Positions 45,355 through 54,608 are shown, counted from the stretch's first letter. The stretch: 64,000 nt of DNA from Sphingomonas sp. (GCA_017849555.1 JAFIGU010000055.1:1-64000); one strand, 5' to 3'. Notes: generated by a model not told the origin, from the letters alone. Numbers and translations: made by a program.

Positions 45355-46208
45355 TGGCGACGGTGCCCGAGGACCGGACGGAGCCGAAGCCCCTGCTCGG
45401 TCCGAAGGAGATGGAGGTGGTCGAGCGCGTGCTCGAGATGCGCAGCGGCTACGTCCTGGACTTTTCGGACCGCACCTTCGACGAGTTCATCGCCCATGAG
45501 GTCGACGTGGACGCGACCGCCCCGAGGTTCTCCGCCGACGGCGGCTCGAAGGCGAAGCGGCTGCGGCGGATCCTGCCGTCTCTGCCCTCGCAGCGGCAGG
45601 CGAAGCTGCTTCGCGCCTTCCTCGAATATCGCGACAGTCCGACACGGTCGACGCCCCTCGATGACGAATGGCGCACGGCGTTCGTTGCGATCATCGAGAG
45701 GCTGCAGGAGTTCGGGAATCAGGACCCGCCTTGGCCGGGGCAGCCGCCGACTACGGTCAGTGCCAGCGCCTGGACGGGCAGGCGGTCGCTCCGCGAGCAG
45801 ATCGCGGTAGTGCGCGGCCTGGTGCCCATGGCGCTTCAGGAGGTCGGGGCTCTGGCCGATTTGGTCGAGGAGCGGCGCTTCAACGACCAGGTGACGGCTG
45901 ACGCCGTCGCGTGCCTTCGGGAGCTGCACGTCCAGCTCGGCGAACTGATCGCGGCCGTCGATCGGGGGCATCTCACGAAGGCGCTGGTGGCGGCCGTCGA
46001 GGCGAACCGCGAGAGGCTGATTGCCTTACTGCGCGAGGGGGCTAAAGCGACCATCACCGCTCCCGCCATGACTCTCGGCGTCGTGCACCTCCTGTCGTTG
46101 CTAACTGGCGCCCCCATGGACTCCACCATGGTCGCAGGTGTCTATGGTTCGCTCTTGGGCGCCGACGTGCTGAAGTCGCTCGGCAGGCGGACGAGCATCG
46201 GCGAATAG
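45354..46208 (+). CDS. AbiJ-N-domain-like protein with C-terminal membrane segment
   Basis: A 284-residue protein. The N-terminal part has SGYVLDFSDRTFDEFI (31-46) and GSKAKRLRRIL (64-74), a pattern I recall from AbiJ-type N-terminal domains of abortive-infection proteins. The middle is helical. The last 50 residues hold two hydrophobic stretches, TLGVVHLLSLLTG and TMVAGVYGSLLGADVL, which could insert in the membrane. The start overlaps the AlbA_2 gene stop. A membrane-acting effector controlled by the AlbA_2 protein is a reasonable inference; the family call needs a profile search. Confidence 0.6.
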   Translation: MATVPEDRTEPKPLLGPKEMEVVERVLEMRSGYVLDFSDRTFDEFIAHEVDVDATAPRFSADGGSKAKRLRRILPSLPSQRQAKLLRAFLEYRDSPTRSTPLDDEWRTAFVAIIERLQEFGNQDPPWPGQPPTTVSASAWTGRRSLREQIAVVRGLVPMALQEVGALADLVEERRFNDQVTADAVACLRELHVQLGELIAAVDRGHLTKALVAAVEANRERLIALLREGAKATITAPAMTLGVVHLLSLLTGAPMDSTMVAGVYGSLLGADVLKSLGRRTSIGE

Positions 46209-46462
46209 CTTTTCAGACCGCGTCGTTTCGTGCGGGACCGGAAATTCTGCCGGAGAAAGTCGGGAGGCCCGTCCCTGAGGGCGATGAACGAACAGCCAGC
46301 CTTTGAGGCTGCGGTGGTTAACCTGAACGTCCAATTACAGGTCTTCGAGACGTCAGCGGGTTGCTAAACGAAGTGCAGTTTACCGCTGCTAGTATTCCGA
46401 TAGCTGCCAGAGCACAGACGGCCCAATGCCGGTCATGGGAGAACCGATGGGAGCCAGTGCCA

Positions 46463-47683
46463 TCACGCTGGCTTGCGAGGCCGAAGCTTTATGACTTTCC
46501 CACCCACCCTTAGCTGGTCGAGGTAATCCGACCACCATTGCGCCATTTTGACCCGCTCAGCCCAGTGAGCGCCGCGATGGTAGGCCGCCCGAACACGGTC
46601 CCGATCGCCATGAGCCAGAGCGCGCTCGATTGCATCCGGGTGCCACAAGCCCGACTCGTTGAGCAAGGTACTGGCAATGGCCCTGAACCCATGGCTCGTC
46701 ATCTCGTCATTGCCATAGCCCAATCGCCGAAGCGCAGTGTTGAGCGTGTTCTCACAGATCGGGCGACGAGAGGTGTGAAGGGCGGGGAACAGGAACTCGC
46801 TCGGGTTCCGTAGCGAGCGGAGCGTTTCGAGCAGATACAGCGACTGGCGGGAGAGGGGGACGGTGTGGACCTTCTTCATCTTCATGCGCTCGGCGGGGAC
46901 GCGCCACACCTTCTCCGCAAAATCGATCTCGCTCCAGGTCGCCTTCCGCAGTTCGCCTGGGCGCAGAAAAACGTGTGGCGCCAATTGAAGCGCGAAGCGG
47001 TTTTCCGGCCGGCCATCGTAGCCGTCGATTGCGCGGAGCAGTTCTCCGACGCGTTTGGGTTCCAGGATGGCTGCGTGATGTTTGACCCGCGGGACGATCA
47101 GCGCTCCCCGAAGAATGTCGGCCGGGTTTCTGTCGGTCCGCAGAGTTGAAAAGGCGTACCGGAAAACCCGTCCGGCAAAAGCACGCAGACGCTGTGCGGT
47201 TTCATGATGCCCCCGCTTTTCCACGCGCTTCAATGCGGCGAGAAGTTCGTGCGGTGTCACCTCCGAGATCGGACGTTTGCCGATGTCGCGGTCGAGCAGG
47301 TCGAGAAACCATCGCGCCTTCTTGATCGTCGCGGGCGATTTTCCTTCGTTCTCTATCTTCTGGATATATTCCTCGGCGACCAGCCGGAAGGTGGTACGCG
47401 CGGCGATCTCGGCCGCCAGCTTGCGCTCCTTCTTCTCCTGGACCGGATCGATGCCGTCGATAAGCTTGGCGCGCGCTTCGTCGCGTAGCCTGCGCGCACC
47501 CTGCAGCGAAACCTTTGGAAAGCTTCCTAAGGAAAGTTTCTTCTCAATGCCGTGTGCGCGGAACCGGAAGCGCCAGAATAGCCCCCCGGAGGGCTGGACC
47601 AGCAGGAACAATCCGTCGACGTCCGGGACCTTGTACGGCGCCGCCCGCGGTTTGAGCGCGCGAATCTGTGTGACCGTGAGCAT
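46463..47683 (-). CDS. P4-type tyrosine recombinase (integrase)
   Basis: A 406-residue integrase with an N-terminal arm-binding (DUF4102) domain, core-binding domain and catalytic domain. Catalytic residues are R241 in LRPGEL, H331 and R334 in HGFR, H358 in LAHGD and the nucleophile Y368 in RAAYHRG. It lies 152 bases from the tRNA-Thr gene it has integrated into, the usual arrangement, and is transcribed away from it. Four GTGGTCC sites sit in its promoter region, so it may also regulate itself. All catalytic residues are present. Confidence 0.95.
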   Translation of the reverse strand: MLTVTQIRALKPRAAPYKVPDVDGLFLLVQPSGGLFWRFRFRAHGIEKKLSLGSFPKVSLQGARRLRDEARAKLIDGIDPVQEKKERKLAAEIAARTTFRLVAEEYIQKIENEGKSPATIKKARWFLDLLDRDIGKRPISEVTPHELLAALKRVEKRGHHETAQRLRAFAGRVFRYAFSTLRTDRNPADILRGALIVPRVKHHAAILEPKRVGELLRAIDGYDGRPENRFALQLAPHVFLRPGELRKATWSEIDFAEKVWRVPAERMKMKKVHTVPLSRQSLYLLETLRSLRNPSEFLFPALHTSRRPICENTLNTALRRLGYGNDEMTSHGFRAIASTLLNESGLWHPDAIERALAHGDRDRVRAAYHRGAHWAERVKMAQWWSDYLDQLRVGGKVIKLRPRKPA

Positions 47684-47746
47684 GGGACCACGCCCTTTCG
47701 AGTTGCTCGTGGTCCCGCGTTTTGTGGTCCCTTTTTAGTGGACCAC
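47684..47746. promoter_or_regulatory. Right arm-type integrase sites (GTGGTCC)
   Basis: GGGACCAC (47,684-47,691), GTGGTCCC (47,709-47,716), GTGGTCCC (47,724-47,731) and GTGGACCAC (47,738-47,746) are copies of one motif, two of them 15 bases apart. They cover the region directly upstream of the integrase ATG. The same heptamer appears at the left end (26,960-26,979). Confidence 0.55.
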
Positions 47747-47827
47747 GGTGGAACATAATGGGAAAATCTGGGACCCGAATAGGCCCTGTATACCGCAGAA
47801 ATCTGCGGTTTTCTAGACTTGTTCTCA

Positions 47828-47857
47828 GGATGTTCTGGTGCCGCTTACAGGACTCGA
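47828..47857. repeat. Right attachment site
   Basis: The 30-nt copy of the attachment repeat, covering the last 22 bases of the tRNA-Thr gene (minus strand) and 8 bases beyond its CCA. It matches the left copy except for one extra C. The junction keeps the tRNA intact. Confidence 0.8.
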
Positions 47858-47911
47858 ACCTGTGACCCCCGCATTACGAATGCGATGCTCTACCAGCTGA
47901 GCTAAAGCGGC
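47836..47911 (-). tRNA. tRNA-Thr (anticodon CGT)
   Basis: A complete 76-base cloverleaf on the minus strand: acceptor GCCGCTT pairs with AAGCGGC, D-arm GCTC...GAGC, anticodon loop TTCGTAA with CGT, T-arm ACAGG-TTCGAGT-CCTGT, discriminator A and an encoded CCA. It decodes ACG threonine codons. It is the integration target of the island; its 3' end is part of the attachment repeat. Confidence 0.97.
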
Positions 47912-48053
47912 CCGAAGCACGCCCGGAGGCGTATCGAGGCGCGGCGGTTAGCAGGACCGGGGGGCGCTGGCAAGCGGGTGTGATCTTTACGCGTCTTTTA
48001 CCATGTGGGGTCACTATCGCTGCCGATACGCTTTATGTGTCGAAGGGATTATT

Positions 48054-49301
48054 ATGGACACCGCTCGCGGCTTTGACGGAAGCCGGCCGTATGACAGCGA
48101 TCCGGCCGAGGGTGGGGTCGGCGAGGCGACGCAGGCGATCGGCACCGACGAGCGGCGGATGCATGTGCGCGCCTATAATCACTGGGTATCGCTGCTCGAC
48201 GGTCGCGCCTATCCCTCGATCGACGATCTCGATCCCGCCGGCATCGCCGATTTCGGCGCGCATAGCGTGCTGCTCGATTTCACCCGCAGCATCGAGGATC
48301 CCGAAATCCAGTTCCTCGGCCGCGCGCTGCGCGAGGAATGCGGGCTCGATCATGCGATCACCCGCGTCGCGGAGGTGCCGGCGCGTTCGTTGCTGTCGCG
48401 CCTGACCGATCACTATCTGCAGATCATCGCCAATCGCGCGCCGATCGGCTTCGAGGCCGAGTTCGTCAGCACCCGCGGGCACCAGACGCTCTATCGCGGC
48501 ATCCTGATGCCCTTTTCCTCGACCGGCGATCGCATCGATTTCATCTATGGCGTGATCAACTGGAAGGAGATGCTGGCGGCCGACGAGCAGGCGCGGCTCG
48601 ATGCCGAGCTGGTCGCCGCGGTGCGCGCTGCGCCGGCGCGGGTCGTGCCGCACGACGCCCCTGCCGTCTGGGCCGATGGCCCGACCCATCTCGCCGGGGC
48701 GGCCGAGGCGATCGAGGCCGCGCTGCCGCAACTGCTCGGCGACCGGCTGGCGCTGGCGCGCGAAAGCGCCGCTGCCGCGCGCGCCTCGGACGTGCGCAGC
48801 CGTGCCGCCCTCTATCGCGCGCTCGGCCGCGCTTATGATTTCGCGCTCGCCGCCGAGGAGGATGCCGACGGGCTGGCGAAGCTGCTCGACGATGCCGGGC
48901 TGACGCGGCAGGCCCGCGCGCCGATGACCCCGCTGGTCAAGCTCGTCTTCGGCGCGGATTACGACAAGACACGGATCACCGAATTCGCCGCGGTGCTCGC
49001 GCTGGCGGTGCGCCAGCACGTGCCGGTGGGCGGGCTGGTGACCTTCATCGAAAGCTATCCGGCGGGGATCAAGGGCATCGTCGCGGCGGAACGAGATGCG
49101 CGCCGCCCGGTAAAGCCGGCGCGCGCGCTGCCGGCGATCGACCGCGCGCCGATCGCGCATGTCGCGATCGATACCGGGGTTTCGGCGGGGGAAATCGTGG
49201 TGCTGGTCGCCCGCGCGACCGACGACGGCGGGGTCGATGTGCTCGGCGCGGTGGCGAATGACGCACGGCTTGCCACCCGCGCGCTCGCCGCGCTGGGGTA
49301 A
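48054..49301 (+). CDS. PAS_5-domain protein
   Basis: A 415-residue soluble protein. Residues about 35-180, with YNHWVSLLDGRAYPSIDDLDPAG and LYRGILMPFSS then DFIYGVINWKE, fit the PAS_5 family common in alphaproteobacteria. The C-terminal 230 residues are Ala-rich and unassigned. The ATG at 48,054 with AAGGGA upstream is chosen over an earlier one at 48,003. It lies upstream of the NAD-glutamate dehydrogenase gene in the same direction, but a link in function is not known. Confidence 0.8.
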   Translation: MDTARGFDGSRPYDSDPAEGGVGEATQAIGTDERRMHVRAYNHWVSLLDGRAYPSIDDLDPAGIADFGAHSVLLDFTRSIEDPEIQFLGRALREECGLDHAITRVAEVPARSLLSRLTDHYLQIIANRAPIGFEAEFVSTRGHQTLYRGILMPFSSTGDRIDFIYGVINWKEMLAADEQARLDAELVAAVRAAPARVVPHDAPAVWADGPTHLAGAAEAIEAALPQLLGDRLALARESAAAARASDVRSRAALYRALGRAYDFALAAEEDADGLAKLLDDAGLTRQARAPMTPLVKLVFGADYDKTRITEFAAVLALAVRQHVPVGGLVTFIESYPAGIKGIVAAERDARRPVKPARALPAIDRAPIAHVAIDTGVSAGEIVVLVARATDDGGVDVLGAVANDARLATRALAALG

Positions 49302-49408
49302 CCGGCTGTTTTTGGGAGGGCGGCGGAAGCCTGCCCCCCAGCATCGCAAATTGTTGCAAAAGTCACAAGTCTTGAGCCGCGCCGCCGGTGGGCGCATAGC
49401 TTCCCGCC

Positions 49409-52400
49409 ATGTCGAAAGCATCGCTCAAGGCGCTGTCAGAAGCGCTCGCCGCCCGTCTCACCAACCGCGCATTGCCGGGTGAGCTTCAGGGCTTCGGTCC
49501 GGACGAACAAGCGGAGGCGGCCGCCTTCCTTGCCGCGACCGCCGAGCGGCGGCCCCCCGCGACAGTAGCGATCGCGATCGAGCAATTGCCTGGCGACGCC
49601 GGCGCGCGGCGTCAGCGGCTGGCGATCGTCAACGACGACATGCCGTTCCTGGTCGATTCGATCGCGGCGGCGATCGTCGCGCACGATATCGCGATCGATC
49701 GCATCATCCACCCGGTGATCGCGGTGACCCGCGGTACCGACGGGCTGATCAAGGGCGTGTCCGACGGCAAGGGCGCGCGCGAATCGATGATCTATATCGA
49801 GATGCAGCGCGCCGACGCGCGCGAGCGTCGCGATCTCGTTGCCGATATCGAGGAAGCGCTGGCCGATGTGCGCGCCGCTGTCGGCGATTGGCGCCAGATG
49901 CAGGCGACGCTGGCGGCCGATGCCGGCGCGGTCGAGGATACCGGCGGGTCGAGCGAGGGCGCGGCGCTGATGCGCTGGTTCCTCGACCGGCATTTCACCC
50001 TGCTGGGGCACGAACGCTGGTATGCCGACGGCCGCGCGGCGGGCGCGGCGCTGGGCATCGCGCGCAACCGGCATAAGGTGCCGCTGCTCGCCGATCGCTC
50101 GCGCGAGCTGGCGCTCGAATGGTTCGCCAAGGGCGGCGAGGCGCCGCTGATGCTCAAATCGAGCCTGCTCTCGCCCGTCCATCGCCGTGTGCCGATCGAC
50201 CTCATCATCGTGCCGATCGTCGAGGGCGGCAAGCGCGTCGGGCTGTCGCTCCACGCCGGGCTGTGGACCAGCGCCGCGCTCACCGCGCCGCCGCGCGCGG
50301 TGCCGGTGCTGCGCCAGCGGCTCGCCGATCTGGAGGCGAAATGCGGCTTCGATCCCGCCGGGCATACCGGCAAGGCGCTGGCGCATGCGATGGGCACGCT
50401 GCCGCACGATCTGGTGATCGCGTTCGATCCGGAATCGCTCGAGCGGCTCGCGCTCACCGCGATGAGCATCGCCGATCGCCCGCGTCCCAAGCTGGTGCTG
50501 GTGCGCTCGCCGCTTGGCCGGCAATTGGTCGGCTTCGTCTGGCTGCCGCGCGACGAGCTAACCACCGCGCGCCGCGTCGCGATCGGCGACATGATCGCCG
50601 AGGCCGCGGGGGGCTCGATCCTCAACTGGACGGTGGCGATGGAGGACGGCAATACCGCGCTGATCCGCTACACCGTCGATCTGCGCGCCTCGGGCAAGAT
50701 GCCCGATGCCGAGCCGCTCGATGCGCAGCTCGAGAAAATGGTGCGCGGCTGGGTGCGCGATGTCGAGGCGGCGCTGGTCGAGCGGGTGCCGGTGGCGCGC
50801 GCCGCGCGGCTCGCACTGCGCTGGGCGGCGGCGTTCCCGCCCAATTACCGCACCGGCAGCACCCCGGAGGAAGCCGCCGACGACGTGCTGCGGCTGGCCG
50901 AGCTCGACGGCCCGGCCGATCGCCAGGTGCTGCTCTATCCCGCCGGCGCGGGCGCCGAGCGGCGGCTCAAGATCTACAAGGCGGGCGGCCCGCTCGCCTT
51001 GTCCGATGCGGTGCCGGTGCTGGAGAATTTCGGCTTCCGTGTGATCGGCGAATTGCCGACGCGGATGCGCGAGGAAAGCGACGGCCATATCCACGATTTC
51101 GCGCTGGATACGACCGCGGTGACCGACGCGATTGCCAAGGAGGTGCTGGAGGGCGCGATCGCCGCGGTGCTCAAGGGCGAAGCGGAGAATGACGGCTTCA
51201 ACCGGCTGATGCTCGATGTCGGGCTGTCACCGGGGTCGGTCGTGCTGCTGCGCGCGTGGTTCCGCTATCTGCGCCAGGCGGGGATCAGCTATGGCCTCGC
51301 CACGGTGGTCGACGCGCTGGCGCGCGCGCCGCGCGTGACGCGGGCGCTGATCGACCTGTTCACCTTGCGGCATCAGCCGGGGGCAAAGGGCGATGTCGCG
51401 GCGGTCGAGGCGGATATCGCCACCGGGCTCGAAGCGGTGGTGGCGATCGACGACGATCGCATCCTGCGCGCCTATCGTTCGGTGATCGACGCGACGTTGC
51501 GCACCAATGCCTTCACCGCGGAGCCCGAAGCGCTGGCGTTCAAGCTCGACAGCGCCCGCATCCCGGGCCTGCCGGCGCCGCTGCCGTGGCGCGAAGTGTG
51601 GGTCTATTCGCCGCGCGTCGAGGGCATCCATCTGCGCGCCGGCCCGGTCGCGCGCGGCGGCCTGCGCTGGTCCGACCGGCGTGACGATTTCCGCACCGAG
51701 ATCCTCGGGCTGATGAAGGCGCAGCGCGTCAAGAACGCCGTGATCGTGCCGACCGGCGCGAAGGGCGGCTTCTACCCCAAGCAATTGCCCAATCCGGCGG
51801 TCGATCGCGACGCGTGGCTCGCAGAGGGGACCGAGAGCTATCGTGTGTTCATCCGCACTTTGCTGTCGATCACCGACAATATCGTCGGCGGCAAGGTGGT
51901 GCATCCCAAGGGCGTGGCGGTGCTCGACGGCGACGATCCCTATTTCGTCGTCGCCGCCGACAAGGGCACCGCGACCTTCAGCGACGTCGCCAATGCGATC
52001 GCGCTCGATCGCGGCTTCTGGCTCGGCGACGCCTTCGCCTCGGGCGGCAGCCATGGCTATGACCATAAGGCGATGGGCATCACCGCCAAGGGCGCGTGGG
52101 TTTCGGTGCAGCGCCATTTCGCCGAGCGCGGGGTGGACGTGCAGCGCGAACCGATCCGCGTCGTCGGCTGCGGCGACATGTCGGGCGACGTGTTCGGCAA
52201 CGGCATGCTGTTGAGCAAGACGCTCAAGATCGTCGCGGCCTTCGATCACCGCCACATCTTCCTCGATCCCGATCCCGATGCGGCGAAGAGCTGGGACGAG
52301 CGCGCGCGGTTGTTCGCGCTGCCGCGGTCGAGCTGGGACGATTATGACAAGTCGCTGATCTCCAAGGGCGGCGGGGTTTTCCCGCGCAGCGCCAAGTCGA

Positions 52401-54031
52401 TCAAACTGACCCCCGAGGTGAAGGCCGCGCTCGACATCGCGGCCGACGAGATCGAGCCGACCGCGCTGATCTCCGCGATCCTCAAGAGCCCGGTCGACCT
52501 GATCTGGTTCGGCGGCATCGGCACCTATGTGAAGGCCGCGGCGGAGAATAACGCCACCGTCGGCGACCCCGCCAACGACCGGCTGCGCGTCGATGCGGAG
52601 GATATCCGCGCGGTGGCGATCGGGGAGGGCGCCAATCTCGGCGTGACGCAGGCGGCGCGCATCGCTTTCTCGGCGCGCGGCGGGCGGATCAACACCGACT
52701 TCATCGACAATTCGGCCGGGGTCGATTGCTCGGACAACGAGGTCAACATCAAGATCGCGCTCAACCGCGAGATGATGGAAAAGCGGCTCGCGTTCGACGA
52801 TCGCAACGCATTGCTCGGCGCGATGACCGACGATGTCGCGCATCTCGTGCTGGAGGATAACCGCCTCCAGACGCTCGCGCTGTCGATCGCCGAGGGCGAC
52901 GGCGCGCGTGCCTTGCCGAGCTATGTTCGCGTGATCGAGATGTTCGAGGACGCCGGCCGGCTCGACCGCAAGGTCGAGGGGCTTGCCGCCAATGACGAGC
53001 TGCTGCGCCGCGCGGTCGAGGGCCGCGGGCTGACCCGGCCCGAACTCGCGGTGCTGCTGGCGACCGCCAAGCTCGCGCTGCAGGATTCGGTCGAGCGCAC
53101 CCCGCTGGCGGTCGACGATGCGCTGAAGCCCGATCTCCACGCCGCTTTCCCCAAGGCGATGCAGGAGAAGTTCGCCAAGGCGATCGACGAGCACCGGCTG
53201 CGCGGCGAAATCGTCGCGACCAAGCTCGCCAACCGCATCGTCAATCGCATCGGCGTGCTCCACCCGTTCGAATTGGCCGAGGAGGAAGGCGCGGCGCTGG
53301 CCGATATCGCGGCGATGTTCGTCGTGGTCGAGCGGCTGTTCGACCTGCCCGCGCTGTGGCGCGAGATCGAAACCACTGCGATGCCCGAATCCGGCCGCCT
53401 CGCGTTGTTCGACGAAGTGGCGGCGGCGACCCGCTCGCAGATCGCCGACCTCTTGCGCGTCTCGCCGCCGGGCACCGCGCCTGAGGCGGTGTTGAAGCGG
53501 ATCGGCAAGGGCGTCGCGCATCTCGATGCGCAGACCAGCGACCTGCTGCTCGAAGAGGCGCGCGCGCAAAGCGGGCGGATCACCGCCTCGCTGGAGGCCG
53601 CCGGGGCGCCGGTGCCGCTGGTGGCGAAGGTGGTGCGGCTGTTCGAGATGGACGGCGTGATCGGCCTCGCCGATCTCTCCGAACGCCAGCGGCTCGACGA
53701 GGTGAAGGTGACGCGCGCCTTCACCCGGCTGGGTCAGGCGCTGGGGCTCGATTGGGCGCAGACCAATGCCGCGCGGATCACCTCGAGCGATCCGTGGGAG
53801 CGGCTGCTGATCGCCGGGCTGGCGCGCGACTTCCAGCAGTTGCGGCTCGAATTCCTCGGACGCAGCGAAAAGGGCGATCCGGGCAAATTGGTCGAGCAAT
53901 GGCTGGCGGAACATGCGCCGCGGGTCGCGCAGTTCAAGGCGCTGGTCGATCGCGCGCGGCAATCGCCGGCGCCCAATGCGGCGATGCTCGCGCAGATCGC
54001 GGGGCAGGCGCGGGTGCTGCTCGGGCGGTAA
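49409..54031 (+). CDS. NAD-specific glutamate dehydrogenase, 180-kDa type
   Basis: A 1,540-residue enzyme that oxidises glutamate to 2-oxoglutarate and ammonia with NAD. The N-terminal third holds ACT-like regulatory parts with MPFLVDSIAAAI and FLDRHFTLLGHERW. The catalytic region has ARGGLRWSDRRDDFRTEILGL and VPTGAKGGFYPKQLP, with the substrate-binding Lys, and GGIGTYVKA plus the NAD fold with GEGANLGVTQAARI. The length is that of the large bacterial class. It is followed by a convergent Dps gene with a REP-like hairpin between. Confidence 0.93.
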   Translation: MSKASLKALSEALAARLTNRALPGELQGFGPDEQAEAAAFLAATAERRPPATVAIAIEQLPGDAGARRQRLAIVNDDMPFLVDSIAAAIVAHDIAIDRIIHPVIAVTRGTDGLIKGVSDGKGARESMIYIEMQRADARERRDLVADIEEALADVRAAVGDWRQMQATLAADAGAVEDTGGSSEGAALMRWFLDRHFTLLGHERWYADGRAAGAALGIARNRHKVPLLADRSRELALEWFAKGGEAPLMLKSSLLSPVHRRVPIDLIIVPIVEGGKRVGLSLHAGLWTSAALTAPPRAVPVLRQRLADLEAKCGFDPAGHTGKALAHAMGTLPHDLVIAFDPESLERLALTAMSIADRPRPKLVLVRSPLGRQLVGFVWLPRDELTTARRVAIGDMIAEAAGGSILNWTVAMEDGNTALIRYTVDLRASGKMPDAEPLDAQLEKMVRGWVRDVEAALVERVPVARAARLALRWAAAFPPNYRTGSTPEEAADDVLRLAELDGPADRQVLLYPAGAGAERRLKIYKAGGPLALSDAVPVLENFGFRVIGELPTRMREESDGHIHDFALDTTAVTDAIAKEVLEGAIAAVLKGEAENDGFNRLMLDVGLSPGSVVLLRAWFRYLRQAGISYGLATVVDALARAPRVTRALIDLFTLRHQPGAKGDVAAVEADIATGLEAVVAIDDDRILRAYRSVIDATLRTNAFTAEPEALAFKLDSARIPGLPAPLPWREVWVYSPRVEGIHLRAGPVARGGLRWSDRRDDFRTEILGLMKAQRVKNAVIVPTGAKGGFYPKQLPNPAVDRDAWLAEGTESYRVFIRTLLSITDNIVGGKVVHPKGVAVLDGDDPYFVVAADKGTATFSDVANAIALDRGFWLGDAFASGGSHGYDHKAMGITAKGAWVSVQRHFAERGVDVQREPIRVVGCGDMSGDVFGNGMLLSKTLKIVAAFDHRHIFLDPDPDAAKSWDERARLFALPRSSWDDYDKSLISKGGGVFPRSAKSIKLTPEVKAALDIAADEIEPTALISAILKSPVDLIWFGGIGTYVKAAAENNATVGDPANDRLRVDAEDIRAVAIGEGANLGVTQAARIAFSARGGRINTDFIDNSAGVDCSDNEVNIKIALNREMMEKRLAFDDRNALLGAMTDDVAHLVLEDNRLQTLALSIAEGDGARALPSYVRVIEMFEDAGRLDRKVEGLAANDELLRRAVEGRGLTRPELAVLLATAKLALQDSVERTPLAVDDALKPDLHAAFPKAMQEKFAKAIDEHRLRGEIVATKLANRIVNRIGVLHPFELAEEEGAALADIAAMFVVVERLFDLPALWREIETTAMPESGRLALFDEVAAATRSQIADLLRVSPPGTAPEAVLKRIGKGVAHLDAQTSDLLLEEARAQSGRITASLEAAGAPVPLVAKVVRLFEMDGVIGLADLSERQRLDEVKVTRAFTRLGQALGLDWAQTNAARITSSDPWERLLIAGLARDFQQLRLEFLGRSEKGDPGKLVEQWLAEHAPRVAQFKALVDRARQSPAPNAAMLAQIAGQARVLLGR

Positions 54032-54061
54032 CGTCCGAACGGTGGGTAAAATAATCTAACG

Positions 54062-54086
54062 TCACCCCGGCCTTGAGCCGGGGTGA
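54062..54086. terminator. Hairpin between convergent GDH and Dps genes
   Basis: TCACCCCGGC (54,062-54,071) pairs with GCCGGGGTGA (54,077-54,086) over a 5-base loop. It matches the REP-like family but lies between two convergent genes and probably serves as a shared end for both transcripts. There is no T-run. Confidence 0.55.
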
Positions 54087-54098
54087 TGACGTTGAGGT

Positions 54099-54608
54099 TC
54101 ATCCCTTGCGCGTCGCCTCGAACAGGAACCAGGCGCGCTCCTCGGCCTGATCGGTCCATTCGTCGACGATCCCGCTGGTGGCATTGTCGCGGGCTTCCTC
54201 GGCGGCGTCCTTCACCGTGCGGAACACCTCGACCAGCTTGAGATTGTCGTCGCGCAGCTCGGCGAGCATATCCTCCGGGCCGACGAACGGCGCGTCATTG
54301 TCTTTGATCGTCTGATGCCGCGCGACGTCGCCGATCGAGCGCAAGGTGACGTTGCCGGTCTTGCGCACGCGCTCCGCGATCGCATCGGTCACGCCCAGGA
54401 TCTGCGTCGCCTGCGCGTCCATCAGCAGGTGGTAATCGTGGAAATGCGGGCCGGAGACGTGCCAGTGGAAATTCTTGGTCTTCAGATACAGCGCAAAGCA
54501 ATCCGCCAGCGCCACGTTGAGCGCATCGGCGACCGAGCGCGTCTCGTTGCGCTGCAGGTCGCTGGGGGTGCTGAGCTTGGGATTGGTGCTGGCCACGGGA
54601 TTCTCCAT
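54099..54608 (-). CDS. dps: Dps-family DNA-protection/ferritin-like protein
   Basis: A 169-residue ferritin-like protein that stores iron and shields DNA in stress. The ferroxidase ligands lie in KNFHWHVSGPHFHDYHLLMDAQ, with the key part FHWHVSGPHFHDYH, and the helix AERVRKTG follows. The ATG at 54,608 is chosen over the upstream TTG frame. Lys-rich N-terminal DNA-binding residues are few, so DNA binding may be weak. It is convergent with the NAD-GDH gene. Confidence 0.92.
   Translation of the reverse strand: MENPVASTNPKLSTPSDLQRNETRSVADALNVALADCFALYLKTKNFHWHVSGPHFHDYHLLMDAQATQILGVTDAIAERVRKTGNVTLRSIGDVARHQTIKDNDAPFVGPEDMLAELRDDNLKLVEVFRTVKDAAEEARDNATSGIVDEWTDQAEERAWFLFEATRKG

Larger units (their letters stand above)
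26878..47857. mobile_element. tRNA-Thr-integrated genomic island, about 21 kb
   Basis: The segment lies between a 29-nt near-copy of the tRNA-Thr 3' end (26,878-26,906) and the intact tRNA-Thr gene (repeat copy 47,828-47,857). A tyrosine recombinase gene sits at the tRNA end. GTGGTCC heptamers occur just inside both ends. The content is accessory: toxin-antitoxin, DNA methyltransferase, kinase, relaxase, regulators, reverse transcriptase and Abi-like genes. Parts, notably 29-35 kb, are visibly AT-richer than the chromosome. The relaxase remains, but all mating-pair genes are absent, so the element is at most mobilizable. The left repeat lacks one base. Confidence 0.85.

Noticed and set aside
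47792..47809. Hairpin ACCGCAG/CTGCGGT as terminator of tRNA-Thr
   Set aside because: The stem is real, but the T-run lies on the wrong side for the minus-strand tRNA, so only a hairpin can be claimed.
51227..53962. Minus-strand frame of 911 codons opposite the NAD-glutamate dehydrogenase
   Set aside because: A GC-skew shadow of the sense gene; its product is repetitive in R, A, D and H with no fold signature.
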